Shown here piece by piece: positions 17,386 to 26,322 of a stretch of 64,000 bases of DNA (its first letter is position 1; the number at the start of each line of letters is the position of its first letter). Source of the DNA: Labrys sp. KNU-23 (GTDB taxonomy: Bacteria; Pseudomonadota; Alphaproteobacteria; Rhizobiales; Labraceae); the NCBI RefSeq assembly GCF_008330945.1, contig NZ_CP043489.1, positions 806,001-870,000 of the forward strand, in the 5' to 3' direction. The notes beneath the pieces are model-generated. The model was given only the letters and a program-made list of their open reading frames with translations, had not been told where the DNA came from and ran no database searches. The position numbers and the translations under genes were made by a program.

Positions 17386-17492
17386 TCCTGCTCTGCCACT
17401 CGCCGAACCGGCTTCGTGTCATCCTGCACAGTGTCTTCGGCAAGACGCCCCTAGAAGGGCGTCAGCGAAACCGGAGAGACAGGAGGCGCGCC

Positions 17493-18131
17493 ATGACACG
17501 CAACGACATCGCCGAGACCCTTTTTGCCAGCTTTCTGCTGGGGCTGGCCGTCCTGTTGCTGCTGTCCTCCGGTGTCCTCGCAGCCGAACCTTTCACCAGC
17601 GCCTATACCAGCTTCGATACCGCCAAGTGCCGCCACCAACCGGGAAGTGATGAGGAGGATTATGGCAGCTGGCGCTGCCAGGGCTATCGCGGCCTGCCCA
17701 TACGCCTCGCTGCCGGCGACCAGCGCATGTTCGTGAGCTTCGGCAAGGCCGGCGCCAACGACATTGCCGCCAACGAAACCTTCGCAGCCTTCAACAGCGC
17801 CGATCACGGCACGGTGGAATGGCGTCTCGCCGCCGGCCAGCGGCAGCCCTTCGCCACCATCCTGCAATGGCAGGTGATGACGGAAGCAGACCACAAGGCA
17901 GAGGCCAAGGGTTCCTCGCCCGCCTCCGGCCGCGTCCTGGTCGTCACCCGGCTGGGCAAGGACGGTGCCTGCCATGTCGGCTATGTCGATGCTCGTGCCA
18001 ATGGCGACGCGAATAGGCTGGCGCGCAAGATCGCCGACGAACAGGCCCGCTCTTTCCGCTGCGGCCAGGACAAGCCGGTCGTGCTCGGAGCCGTCTCTCC
18101 TGGCCTGATCCTGCCCGGCAAGGCCCGCTAA
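17493..18131 (+). CDS. Secreted protein of unknown function
   Basis: 212 residues from an ATG preceded by GGAGAGACAGGAGGCG. Residues 1-31 are a signal peptide or anchor (hydrophobic 11-28, then VLAAEP). Four Cys in the mature part (CRHQPG, SWRCQGY, GACHVGY, FRCGQ) could make two disulfides, pointing to a periplasmic fold. No catalytic motif recognised. It is a single gene, followed directly by a dispersed repeat that begins inside its stop codon. Confidence 0.7.
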   Translation: MTRNDIAETLFASFLLGLAVLLLLSSGVLAAEPFTSAYTSFDTAKCRHQPGSDEEDYGSWRCQGYRGLPIRLAAGDQRMFVSFGKAGANDIAANETFAAFNSADHGTVEWRLAAGQRQPFATILQWQVMTEADHKAEAKGSSPASGRVLVVTRLGKDGACHVGYVDARANGDANRLARKIADEQARSFRCGQDKPVVLGAVSPGLILPGKAR

Positions 18132-18230
18132 AGCGTTTTGTGATTTGAATGAATCACTTCAAATCGCAAAGACGCGTCGAACCAAAGAGTTAGAGCAAAT
18201 GAGCGTTCACGCCTGAACGCGCTTTGCTCT
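18131..18230 (+). repeat. Dispersed Rhizobiales-type intergenic repeat, copy 2
   Basis: Begins AAAGCGTTTTGTGATTTGAA at the stop codon of the upstream gene and contains ACCAAAGAGTTAGAGCAAA and GCGTTCACGCCTGAACGCGC. The right half matches copies 1 and 4. A GTGATT/AATCAC hairpin lies in the left half. The rest of the gap to 18431 shows no gene. Confidence 0.7.
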
Positions 18231-18430
18231 GACAACTCCTTTGCAGGTTGTCCCAACTATCCTTGGATATCTGCCCGGCTGGTGCTTCACCCTGCCAGCC
18301 ATCCATGCAAAGCTGCACCCCGTCGATCGAAGCCCACGAAGATCGGGCGCCTGAAGGGAACGTCAAAGGGGAGACGCCGCGTGGGCTGTTCCGTCCGAGC
18401 CGATGCCGGACCGCCGCGAGAGCGGATAGC

Positions 18431-19102
18431 ATGAGTTACGAGTTCGAGTTCGCCGACGTCTTCGCCTATTGGCCGGAGCTTGCGGCCGGCGCCCTGCATA
18501 CGCTCGTCCTCTCCGGTCTGGCGATGGCGATCGGCATGGTGGTGGCGGTGGTCGGTGCGCTCGCCAAGACCTCCGGACCCGCTTGGCTGCGCCATGTCGT
18601 CGACGCCTATATCGAGCTGATCCGCAACACGCCCTTCCTCATCCAGGTCTTCATGATCTTCTTCGGCCTGCCCTCGCTCGGCCTGCGCCTGTCGTCAAAC
18701 AGCGCGGCGCTGCTGGCGCTGGTGGTCAATGTCGGCGCCTATGGCATCGAGATCATCCGGGCCGGCATCGAGAGCATTTCCAAGGGCCAGATCGAGGCTG
18801 GCAAGTCGCTCGGCCTCAAGCCGCTGCAGATCTTCCACCTCGTCATCCTCAAGCCGGCGATCCAGGCGATCTATCCCTCGCTGACCAGCCAGTTCATCCT
18901 GCTCATGCTCAATTCCAGCGTGTGCTCGGCCATCGCCGCCAGCGAGCTGACGGCAGCGGCCGGCGACATCCAGTCGCGCACCTTCCGTAGCTTCGAGGTC
19001 TATTTCGTGGCGACCGCCATCTATCTGGGCCTGTCGATCGTGTTCTGGTGCCTGTTCGCCGGCATCGAGCGCGCCTTCCTGCGCCAGCCGAGCCGGCGAT
19101 AG
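18431..19102 (+). CDS. Polar amino-acid ABC transporter permease (HisM/GlnP family)
   Basis: 223 residues from the ATG at 18431; longer in-frame starts extend into repeat-rich non-coding sequence. Family blocks: LAAGALHTLVLSGLAMAIG, YIELIRNTPFLIQVFMIFFGLP, and the EAA loop EAGKSLGLKPLQIFHLVILKP. About five membrane spans. It pairs with the second permease 8 bases downstream to form the transmembrane heterodimer for amino-acid uptake. Confidence 0.9.
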   Translation: MSYEFEFADVFAYWPELAAGALHTLVLSGLAMAIGMVVAVVGALAKTSGPAWLRHVVDAYIELIRNTPFLIQVFMIFFGLPSLGLRLSSNSAALLALVVNVGAYGIEIIRAGIESISKGQIEAGKSLGLKPLQIFHLVILKPAIQAIYPSLTSQFILLMLNSSVCSAIAASELTAAAGDIQSRTFRSFEVYFVATAIYLGLSIVFWCLFAGIERAFLRQPSRR

Positions 19103-19110
19103 GGGGTGGC

Positions 19111-19761
19111 ATGCGTGTATTGAGCGAAGCCGACATCCTCTACATCCTGCTGGCCTTGCGCTGGACGCTGCTGCTTTCGGCGGTCGCCTTCATCGGCGGC
19201 GGCATCGGCGGCCTCCTGGTTGCGCTGGCGCGCACGGCCGAGATCCGGCCGCTGCGCTGGCTGGCCATGGGCTATATCAAGCTGTTCCAGGGCACGCCGC
19301 TGCTGATGCAGCTTTTCCTCGCCTTCTTCGTGCCCGGCATCTTCGGCATCGACGTCAATCCCTGGACGGCGGCGGCGATCGGCCTTTCCCTCAACGCCAG
19401 CGCCTTCCTCGGCGAGATCTGGCGCGGCGCGATCGAGGTGGTGCCTCCCGGCCAAAGCGAGGCCGCCCGGGCTCTCGCCCTCACCTATGTGCCGCGCATG
19501 TTCAAGGTGGTCATTCCACAGGCCATACGCATCGCTATCCCGCCGACCATCGGCTTCCTGGTGCAGCTCATCAAGGGTACTTCGCTCGCCTCGATCATCG
19601 GCTTCGTCGAGATCACCCGCGCCGCCCAGATCATCAACAACGCCGCCTTCAGGCCCTTCACCATCTTCGGTCTTGTGGCGCTCGCCTATTTCCTGGTGTG
19701 CTGGCCCCTGTCGATCTGGAGCCGCGCCATGGAGCGGCGGCTGACTGTGGCAAGACGCTAA
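19111..19761 (+). CDS. Polar amino-acid ABC transporter permease (HisQ/GlnP family)
   Basis: 216 residues from the ATG at 19111, just after AGGGGGTGGC. Contains YIKLFQGTPLLMQLFLAFF, SAFLGEIWRGAIEVVPPGQSEAARAL (EAA loop) and FLVQLIKGTSLASIIGFVEITRAAQ, all standard for the family. It is the second permease of the 18431-20718 operon. No ATP-binding gene follows; the next gene is the binding protein, after a repeat. Confidence 0.9.
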   Translation: MRVLSEADILYILLALRWTLLLSAVAFIGGGIGGLLVALARTAEIRPLRWLAMGYIKLFQGTPLLMQLFLAFFVPGIFGIDVNPWTAAAIGLSLNASAFLGEIWRGAIEVVPPGQSEAARALALTYVPRMFKVVIPQAIRIAIPPTIGFLVQLIKGTSLASIIGFVEITRAAQIINNAAFRPFTIFGLVALAYFLVCWPLSIWSRAMERRLTVARR

Positions 19762-19862
19762 AGCAATTTCCAGAAAAGTTGATAGGCTTTTCGATTAATA
19801 AAACGCGTTAAAACAAACAGTTAGGGAAAAATAACGCTTCGGAGAAGGTCATTTTTCCCTAG
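19760..19862 (+). repeat. Dispersed Rhizobiales-type intergenic repeat, copy 3 (diverged)
   Basis: Starts AAAGCAATTTCCAGAAAAGT inside the permease stop codon and contains AAAACGCGTTAAAACAAACA followed by GTTAGGGAAAAATAACGCTT. It is more diverged than copies 1, 2 and 4 but keeps the same order of blocks. It separates the permease genes from the binding-protein gene. Confidence 0.6.
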
Positions 19863-19890
19863 GAATTTCGATCAAGGAGAGGAAACGATC

Positions 19891-20718
19891 ATGACTTTGA
19901 CATATCCGATTTCGCGCCGAAGGCTGGGGCTGTATCTCGCCGGCGGCATGGCCGCCTTGGCCGTGCCCCTCGCAACCGGGCCGGCCGCCGCTGCCACACC
20001 CGATGAAATCAAGGCGCGCGGCAAGCTGATCGTCGGCGTCCTCACCGACTATCCGCCCTTCGGCGGCACCGATACCGAGCAGAAGCCGGCCGGCTACGAT
20101 GCCGACGTCGCCGCCCTGATGGCCAAGAAGCTCGGCGTCTCGCTGGAGCTGGTGCCGGTAACCGGCCCCAACCGCATCCCCTATCTGCTCACCAACAAGG
20201 TCGACCTTTTGATCGCCACCTTCGGCATCACGCCTGAGCGCATGAAGCAGGTGCTGTTCTCCAATCCTTACAGCACGCTGACCACCTATATCATGGGCCC
20301 GAAGGACCTGAAGGTGACCAAGCCGGAGGAACTCGTCGGCGTCACCGTAGGCGTGGCCCGTGCCAGCACCCAGGACATCACCGTCTCGCAGATCGCTCCC
20401 ACCGGCACGCAGATCATGCGCTTCGACGACGACGCCACCACCACCCAGGCCCTGATCTCGGGACAGGTGCAGTCGATCGGCGCCTCCAACACGGTACTCG
20501 CCCAGCTCACCAAGGACTATGCGAGCCTCGGCATCGAGGCCAAGTTCAAGATGAAGGAGCAGGCCAACGGCATGGCCTTCCGCAAGGCCGACACCGCCCT
20601 GCAGGAATGGTGCAACGGCTTCATCGGCGAGATCGTGGCCGACGGGCAGCTCAGCCAGATCAACCAGAAATGGTTCGGCTCTCCCCTAGCCCCCTTACCG
20701 CCCATGCCGAAATTCTGA
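19891..20718 (+). CDS. Amino-acid ABC transporter substrate-binding protein
   Basis: 275 residues. Signal sequence 1-35 includes SRRRLGLYLAGG, which could be read by the Tat system, ending in PAAAATP. Mature family 3 binding-protein features: KLIVGVLTDYPPFGGTD, GYDADVAALMAKKLGV, LLTNKVDLLIATFGITPERMK, and GQLSQINQKWFG at the end. It binds a polar amino acid in the periplasm for the permeases at 18431 and 19111. Preceded by AAGGAGAGGAAACG. Confidence 0.9.
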   Translation: MTLTYPISRRRLGLYLAGGMAALAVPLATGPAAAATPDEIKARGKLIVGVLTDYPPFGGTDTEQKPAGYDADVAALMAKKLGVSLELVPVTGPNRIPYLLTNKVDLLIATFGITPERMKQVLFSNPYSTLTTYIMGPKDLKVTKPEELVGVTVGVARASTQDITVSQIAPTGTQIMRFDDDATTTQALISGQVQSIGASNTVLAQLTKDYASLGIEAKFKMKEQANGMAFRKADTALQEWCNGFIGEIVADGQLSQINQKWFGSPLAPLPPMPKF

Positions 20719-20794
20719 CATGCGCGTCCAGCTAGAGTTTCCCGGGCAGGCCGGCAGATGGCCTCACCGGGAAAATCTGTAAATGCTTGGTATC

Positions 20795-20845
20795 TTGCCG
20801 GCTCCACTCGCTCGTCTCCAGGGCAAGATCAAGAGGAGCCGGCAA
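20795..20845. other. Long-loop inverted repeat after the amino-acid ABC operon
   Basis: TTGCCGGCTCC (20795-20805) and GGAGCCGGCAA (20835-20845) are perfect 11-base arms with a 29-base loop, 77 bases after the binding-protein stop codon. No T-run follows. It may be a 3' end hairpin; the remainder of 20719-20978 shows no gene. Confidence 0.4.
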
Positions 20846-20978
20846 CCTTCGAAGAAGCCGTTGAGGAAACCGGCGGAGTTGGTGTAGGCAACGGGAGTTC
20901 CGGCGATCTCACCCTCGATCGTTGCACAAGGGGGCCTGACCTGGCCGAGAAAAGACAGCGAAGAAACGAAAGTCAGCC

Positions 20979-21668
20979 GTGGTAACTCCCTCCAAAGCGA
21001 CAACCCTGACCTACGCCCCCGACGACATCGTCATTCGTTCCGCCCTGCATCAGCGTTTGCTGCAGTTCGGCCTGCCCCGTTTTGCCTTGCGCAAGGCCGC
21101 CAAGTGGTCGCGCTCCCATTATGGTCCGCGGGACGATTTCATGCGGGCCCTGGTCAAGCAGCGTTTCGGCATCTGCGTCGGCAAGTACAGCTACGGATAC
21201 CGCCCCCTTTGCACCAAGCAATCCAAGATTGCCGAGATCGGTGCTTTTTGCTCGATCGCGACCGAAATCAAGGTCTCCGGCGGCAACCATCCTCTCGATC
21301 TCGTCTCGACCAGCCCCGCCACCTATCTCAAGGGCTGGGGTATCGTCGACGAGACGATCGACCGCCACTATCCCAAGAACCAACCGATCGTGATTGGCCA
21401 CGATGTCTGGATCGGCATGGGAGTGACCTTGATGACCGGCATCACCATCGGGCACGGCGCCGTGATCGCCGGCGGCGCGGTCGTTGCCAGGGACGTGCCT
21501 CCCTACGCCATCATGGGCGGGGTGCCCGCCAAGCTGATCCGCTACCGCTTCGATGACGCCACCATCGAGAAACTGCTGGCCAGCGCCTGGTGGACCTGGC
21601 CGGACGAGGCCATCCGAGCCAAGGCATCGCTATTGCAGGACCCGGCCGCCTTCCTCGCACAGCTTTGA
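20979..21668 (+). CDS. CatB/Vat-type hexapeptide acetyltransferase
   Basis: 229 residues from a GTG. The left-handed beta-helix repeats are visible: [21 protein letters not shown], then [41 protein letters not shown] and [12 protein letters not shown], the hallmark end of CatB-like O-acetyltransferases. His in [11 protein letters not shown] is the expected catalytic His. Acetyl-CoA is the donor; the acceptor could be an antibiotic but, given the glycan genes next to it, a sugar residue is more likely. The start has only a weak ribosome binding site and the first 60 residues are not part of the repeat fold. Confidence 0.8.
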   Translation: MVTPSKATTLTYAPDDIVIRSALHQRLLQFGLPRFALRKAAKWSRSHYGPRDDFMRALVKQRFGICVGKYSYGYRPLCTKQSKIAEIGAFCSIATEIKVSGGNHPLDLVSTSPATYLKGWGIVDETIDRHYPKNQPIVIGHDVWIGMGVTLMTGITIGHGAVIAGGAVVARDVPPYAIMGGVPAKLIRYRFDDATIEKLLASAWWTWPDEAIRAKASLLQDPAAFLAQL

Positions 21669-21811
21669 GTACGCCGAGGCACTCGAATTGTGGAATCCGA
21701 ATGCCTCAACCGATGGCTGAGTATCGCTCCCCGACGGATCGTTATACAATCAAGATATTATTTAACATCTTGGCGGACTGAATCACGCGACTCACAACTC
21801 TGAAATCGAGC

Positions 21812-22531
21812 ATGACAACTGTTGTAATCACCCAACCTATGCTGTTCCCCTGGCCGGGCTTTTTCGAACAACTCGCCCTGGCGGATATTTACGTTTATTT
21901 GGACGATGCTCAGTTTTCGAAAGGAAGCTTTACAAACCGCGTGCAGGTCAAGACGGGCGACCAAGTCAAGTGGATGACCATTCCGCTTGCCGGCGGGGGC
22001 ACCTACAAGGCCATCAAGGATCTCGATGCCACGACGGCCGATTGGCGGGCCACGCACCAACTGCTCCTCAAGCAATCGCTCGCCAATGCGCCTCATGCGA
22101 AGGACGCGGTCGACATTCTCGATGAAGCCTATCGGCAAGAGAAGCTATGTGACGCCCTCATCCAAAGCATAGAGCTTTCCGCAGCCTATATCGGCATCGG
22201 AAAATCGCGCCGGATAACGCATAGCAGCGCGCTGAATATACCCGGCTCCTCGTGGAAGCGCGTGCTGGACATCGTCCTCAGCTTGGGCGGGACACGCTAT
22301 CTCACCGGACACGGGGCCGCGCGATATATGGACCATGAAGCGTTCGAAGCGAACGGCGTGAGCGTCGAGTACATGGACTACAGCCTGACGCCATGGCCGC
22401 AGGGCGATGCCGCCTTTACACCCTATGTCTCCATCCTCAACCTGATCGGCCATGCCGGCTGCGATGCCAATCGCTATCTGACGCCCCGAACCACACACTG
22501 GCGTGAATTTCTGGCAAAGCAGGCGCCCTGA
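21812..22531 (+). CDS. WbqC family protein
   Basis: 239 residues. The start VVITQPMLFPWPGFFEQLALAD, then YVYLDDAQFSKGSFTNRVQV, and later TRYLTGHGAARYMDHEAFEA are typical of WbqC-like proteins encoded in O-antigen and other polysaccharide clusters. The biochemical role is not settled; a link with amino-sugar glycan assembly is usual. It is preceded by an AT-rich 140-base gap and followed by a GNAT gene in the same direction. Confidence 0.82.
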   Translation: MTTVVITQPMLFPWPGFFEQLALADIYVYLDDAQFSKGSFTNRVQVKTGDQVKWMTIPLAGGGTYKAIKDLDATTADWRATHQLLLKQSLANAPHAKDAVDILDEAYRQEKLCDALIQSIELSAAYIGIGKSRRITHSSALNIPGSSWKRVLDIVLSLGGTRYLTGHGAARYMDHEAFEANGVSVEYMDYSLTPWPQGDAAFTPYVSILNLIGHAGCDANRYLTPRTTHWREFLAKQAP

Positions 22532-22591
22532 CGCGTTAACCGGCAGACTTCCTCCATCGACCGCTGCCATCAAGCAAACAGGAATACGATA

Positions 22592-23092
22592 TTGAAGCGA
22601 GTGAGCTTGAGATCTCCGGAAAATAGCGATTTTGAGTTTCTCGCCTCGCTTCGAAGGGATTCCGCCCTGCAAGCCCTGCTCCTCAATGTGGTGACATCAA
22701 CGGATGATGACGCAGTCGCCGAATGGCTGGCGCGCCGGGCAACCGACCCCGACGGCAGTTTCATGGTCATTGCCGACGATAGGACGGGTGCACCAATCGG
22801 CTTTATCCAGATCACCAACATTCACCATCGCAACCGGTATGGCTTTGTCGGGATCGCGCTGGCGCAGAGCGCGCGAGGCCAGGGCCTGGGGCGCCTTGCA
22901 ATGGAGAATCTCGCTGCAGTGGCGAAAGAAAAACACCGCCTGGACAAAATACTCCTGGAAGTCAGAGCGGACAATCTCGCTGCACTCTCCCTCTATCAGT
23001 CCATGAATTTTCGGACTGTGGGGACGTTACTGAATCATTTTCATGCGAATGATAAATCTTACGATGTAATATTAATGGAGAAACAATTATAG
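22592..23092 (+). CDS. GNAT-family N-acetyltransferase
   Basis: 166 residues from a TTG with AGGA eight bases upstream. RimJ/RimL-like GNAT fold: FMVIADDRTGAPIGFIQITNI, YGFVGIALAQSARGQGLGRLA (acetyl-CoA loop), and LEVRADNLAALSLYQSMNFRTVG. In the glycan context it may acetylate an amino sugar, as WecD- or PseH-like enzymes do; no motif fixes the substrate. The sequence is more AT-rich than the average of the window. Confidence 0.8.
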   Translation: MKRVSLRSPENSDFEFLASLRRDSALQALLLNVVTSTDDDAVAEWLARRATDPDGSFMVIADDRTGAPIGFIQITNIHHRNRYGFVGIALAQSARGQGLGRLAMENLAAVAKEKHRLDKILLEVRADNLAALSLYQSMNFRTVGTLLNHFHANDKSYDVILMEKQL

Positions 23093-23116
23093 AATTATAT
23101 TGAAATCGAATTTTCT

Positions 23117-23995
23117 CTATTTCTTATTTCCGTTCTTGAACAAGGCTAAAACCTGCCTGATGGCGACACGGGTAATCTTCCCGACTCGGGCAACCCTTTT
23201 GCCGACATAGAAAAAAGTTATTCCCTTCAGGCCAAGCTTCTTTGCGCCGCTAAATCCGGCTTCGTCGATGTCATGGAGGCAAGCTCTCCAATAGGCTCGC
23301 CGCAGCCGGATCAGATGCATGGCCGGAACGATCCTCATCGAGCGATTGGCCTCCTTCCAGATGACTCGCTGGGAAAACTGGGCCTCCGGCGCCATCGCAA
23401 CGGCTCTGCGTATGAAAACTGGATACATCACCAGATGATCGGATCCCCAAGGGTCCGGGTACGCCCGATTCACATAGTCCAATATTCCGCGCAAGGCATC
23501 CGTTCGCCACATTCCGTAGAACCAGCTTGCGTGAGAATTATAGAGGAGATCCGCAATTTGTCGCAGTTGCGTCCCCTGCGGCTCTCGAGGGCGCGCGATC
23601 GTCATAGGCCGGTCATTTCGATACGTCATGACGGTAGGAACCGCCAGCAATGCATCCGGTGTTCGATCAAACGCGGCGACCAATCGTTCTACATAATCGG
23701 CGGAAGACAGATCGTCATGCGCTCGCCAGAGGAACAACGGTGTCTGTGCCGCGTCAACCAGACCGCGGAAATTCCTGACGGGCCCGACATTCTCGGGCCG
23801 GCGCAAATATGTAATTCGATCGTCGATTGCCGCATATTGCTCGACGATGCCTTGAGTTCCGTCTGTTGAAGCGTTGTCCGAGATAACAACACGAATATTC
23901 CTGTATGTCTGGTTCAGTAAACAGTCCAGACATTCCGCAATCATGTCCTCTGCATTATAAACAGGAATCCCTATAGTTACGCAGGGCTCTGACAT
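23117..23995 (-). CDS. Family 2 glycosyltransferase
   Basis: 292 residues from the ATG at 23995 (AGGAG nine bases upstream); a GTG two codons earlier is possible. GT-A fold: VTIGIPVYNAEDMIAECLDC, VVISDNASTDGTQGIVEQYA, ITYLRRPENVGPVRNFRG, and the metal-binding LFLWRAHDDLSSADYVERL (DD replacing DxD). It transfers a sugar from a nucleotide donor to a surface-glycan acceptor. It runs opposite to its neighbours. C-terminal basic residues (KNGNKK) suggest membrane association. Confidence 0.87.
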   Translation of the reverse strand: MSEPCVTIGIPVYNAEDMIAECLDCLLNQTYRNIRVVISDNASTDGTQGIVEQYAAIDDRITYLRRPENVGPVRNFRGLVDAAQTPLFLWRAHDDLSSADYVERLVAAFDRTPDALLAVPTVMTYRNDRPMTIARPREPQGTQLRQIADLLYNSHASWFYGMWRTDALRGILDYVNRAYPDPWGSDHLVMYPVFIRRAVAMAPEAQFSQRVIWKEANRSMRIVPAMHLIRLRRAYWRACLHDIDEAGFSGAKKLGLKGITFFYVGKRVARVGKITRVAIRQVLALFKNGNKK

Positions 23996-24157
23996 GCTCA
24001 CGGGCTCCTATCAGCCATCAATCGGGCATGTCCTATTCCTTTGCAGCAACAGCTGCAACCCGCAATTCTCATGCTGATTCAGGCATTTTGATCACTCTGG
24101 CGTCGCGTCGGCGGGCGCGGTATGTATCGCGCGCCACTCATATAGAGCCGAGTCCCC

Positions 24158-25303
24158 GTGATCATTGCTCCCGAACGCATCCCCGTTGCAGGCCCTTCCA
24201 TCACAGAACGAGAGGCGGAGCTCGCCGCCGAGGCCGCCCGTACGGCATGGTATGCCAACCATTATGCCTACAATGCCCGTTTCGAACGGATGATGGCCGA
24301 TTATGTCGGCGTGAAGCATGCCGTCAGCGTGCCGCATGCGACGGCAGCGTTGCATCTCATCCTGGCCGCGCTCGGCATCGGTCCTGGCGACGAGGTGATC
24401 GTACCCGACGTGACCTGGATCGCCTCGGTAGCGCCGATCACCTATGTCGGTGCCGAACCGGTGCTCGTCGACATTCTGCCCGATACCTGGTGCATCGATC
24501 CGCAGGCGGCAGAAGCCGCCATCGGACCGAAAACCAAGGCGATCCTGGGTGTGGATCTCTATGGTTCGATGTGTGACTGGCAAGCCTTGCAGGCGATTGC
24601 CGACCGGCACGGCATCCATCTCATCGAAGATTCGGCCGAGGCCCTCGGCTCCCGCTATCGCGGACGCCGGGCAGGCAGCTTCGGACGGGCGGCCGCTTTC
24701 AGCTTTCATGGTTCGAAGACCGTCGCCACCGGCGAGGGTGGCATGCTGGTGACCGATGACGACAATCTGCACCAGCGGGTGCTCTGCCTGCGCGATCATG
24801 GCCGGGCGTCCGGCGATCATCGCCTGTTCATCAATCAGGAAATCGCCTTCAAATATCGTATGAACGGCGTGACGGCGGCGCTCGGCGTCGCGCAGATGGA
24901 GCGCATCGACACGCTGATCGCCCATAAGCGCGCTATTTTTGATTGGTATCGGCAACGGCTCGGCGGGCTCAACGGCATCACCCTCAATGCCGAACCGGAG
25001 GATAGCGAGAACTCCTTCTGGATGGTGACGGTGGTGCTCGATCCTGCCCTCGGTCTCGACAAGTTCGGCCTGATGGCCGAGTTCGACAAGCGCAACATCG
25101 ATACGCGTCCCTTCTTCTCGCCACTGTCGAGCATGCAGGCTTTCGCCGATCGCCCGGCAGCCAAGCGACTGGTCACGCCACACGACAAGGGACAGGCGAT
25201 CGCCAGGCACGGCATCAATCTGCCGTCGGGCTACAACATGACCGAGGACAAGGCTGATATCGTCGCGAGTGCCTTGCGCGAAATTCTTGCGGGCCGGACC
25301 TGA
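24158..25303 (+). CDS. DegT/DnrJ/EryC1 sugar aminotransferase, perosamine-synthase-like
   Basis: 381 residues from a GTG. PLP enzyme: VPVAGPS-like start (IPVAGPSITEREAELA), AVSVPHATAALHLILAALGI, GDEVIVPDVTWIASVAPITY, HLIEDSAEALGSRYRG, and the Schiff-base Lys in SFHGSKTVATGEGGM. The HGSKT/TGEGG block and TRPFFSPLSSMQAF resemble GDP-perosamine synthase, which aminates GDP-4-keto-6-deoxymannose using glutamate. With the acetyltransferases nearby this points to an N-acylated 4-amino-6-deoxy sugar on the cell surface. The GDP-mannose dehydratase is not in the window. Confidence 0.85.
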   Translation: MIIAPERIPVAGPSITEREAELAAEAARTAWYANHYAYNARFERMMADYVGVKHAVSVPHATAALHLILAALGIGPGDEVIVPDVTWIASVAPITYVGAEPVLVDILPDTWCIDPQAAEAAIGPKTKAILGVDLYGSMCDWQALQAIADRHGIHLIEDSAEALGSRYRGRRAGSFGRAAAFSFHGSKTVATGEGGMLVTDDDNLHQRVLCLRDHGRASGDHRLFINQEIAFKYRMNGVTAALGVAQMERIDTLIAHKRAIFDWYRQRLGGLNGITLNAEPEDSENSFWMVTVVLDPALGLDKFGLMAEFDKRNIDTRPFFSPLSSMQAFADRPAAKRLVTPHDKGQAIARHGINLPSGYNMTEDKADIVASALREILAGRT

Positions 25304-25403
25304 CATTCCGAGAAGACCGCAGGCGCCAGATCCTGTGCGGCCCAGCCCGAAATGACGCAACCGTCACGGCGGCTGGTTCGGGCGGCAAGGCCGCCTCGCC
25401 GTT

Positions 25404-25497
25404 GGAGCGAAGCGCGTTTAGCCCGAAACGCTTGTTTGCTCTCACTCTTTGGTTCCTAGCCAATGCGATGGATCGGCTAGAGCGTCTTTGCGACGAG
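25404..25497 (-). repeat. Dispersed Rhizobiales-type intergenic repeat, copy 4 (inverted)
   Basis: Read on the minus strand it gives TCGCAAAGACGCTCTAGCC, then GGAACCAAAGAGTGAGAGCA and AACAAGCG followed by CGCGCTTCGCTCC, aligning block by block with copy 1 at 3120-3215. It lies about 100 bases after the aminotransferase stop codon at the edge of the gene-poor stretch. Confidence 0.72.
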
Positions 25498-25759
25498 TAG
25501 AACGTCAGCAACGTGTAGTCACCTAGAGTGACACGTTTCGATACTCTGTCTCGCCTCGAAAAAGTAAATCGATATAACTTCCGCAACGGATAGGCCGGTT
25601 CAATTTCGCGCTGGACAGAGCCAAAATTGGTTGTAGCATTCGAGCTTGTTAACAAAGATGCCATTGAGGTTGTGGGTGCCATTTCTGCCGGGCGTTGTTT
25701 AACGTAATAACCAAGTGCAGATTTCGCTTGCAAAAGCTTGGTGTTTCGAGAAATCGGTG

Positions 25760-25792
25760 AACGGGGGAAGAAGTATTACTTCTTCCCCCGTT
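25760..25792 (+). terminator. Perfect 15-bp hairpin, terminator-like
   Basis: AACGGGGGAAGAAGT (25760-25774), loop ATT, ACTTCTTCCCCCGTT (25778-25792), then TTCGTTG. The stem is perfect and the run of T is on the plus strand. No gene ends just upstream; from 25498 to 25759 I see no convincing open frame, so the transcript that it ends is unknown. Confidence 0.6.
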
Positions 25793-25923
25793 TTCGTTGT
25801 CGGATAACGCTATCGGCCATTTCATTTTGGAATATCTGCCTACCTAAATACCGCAATTCCTTTCATGGACGGCCGCCAGGCACCATTTCGCAACGGGACA
25901 TCCGGCAGGCGGACCGATCTGCC

Positions 25924-26322
25924 ATGTCAAGCTCCGCGCTGCCCGGCCCGCTTGCCGCCATCGGGCCCTTTGCAATCGAGATGCATATTCCCGTCCTTTC
26001 CTCGATGGCAGACCACCTCCAGACCAATGCCGCTGAAGGCCTTCACTCTCGGTTTGGCATCACCCAGATCATTTGTGGACCGGTCTCGGAGATGGTTGGC
26101 CGCAAGCCGTCGCTTTATTTCGGCCTGGCGGTGTTCCCACTGGCCTTGATCGGCTGCACATCGGCACCGTTGATCGATCGGTCGATGGGCCTCCGCTTCA
26201 TCCAAGGTAACGGGTCGGCATCGGTGAGGGCGATCCCACGCGCCGTCATCGGCGACTGGCATACCGGCGTCGAAGCGATACGGCCCCGCCGATGGTCACG
26301 ATCATCGCCCTCTGCGCCATAG
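25924..26322 (+). pseudogene. Bcr/CflA-type MFS drug transporter, decayed fragment
   Basis: About 115 codons still read as the N-terminus of a Bcr/CflA multidrug transporter: LAAIGPFAIEMHIPVLSSMA, QIICGPVSEMVGRKPSLYFG (motif A region), LRFIQGNGSASVRAIPRAVIGDWHTGVEA. Roughly ten residues are missing between the first span and motif A, conserved acidic residues are changed, and the frame turns to an Arg/Ser-rich non-homologous tail that stops at 26320-26322. A complete protein has about 400 residues. No remnant of the C-terminal half was found up to 27094. Confidence 0.75.

Noticed and set aside
25738..25923. N-terminal extension of the Bcr/CflA remnant
   Set aside because: This part covers the 25760-25792 hairpin and has no transporter homology; the family match begins only at 25924.
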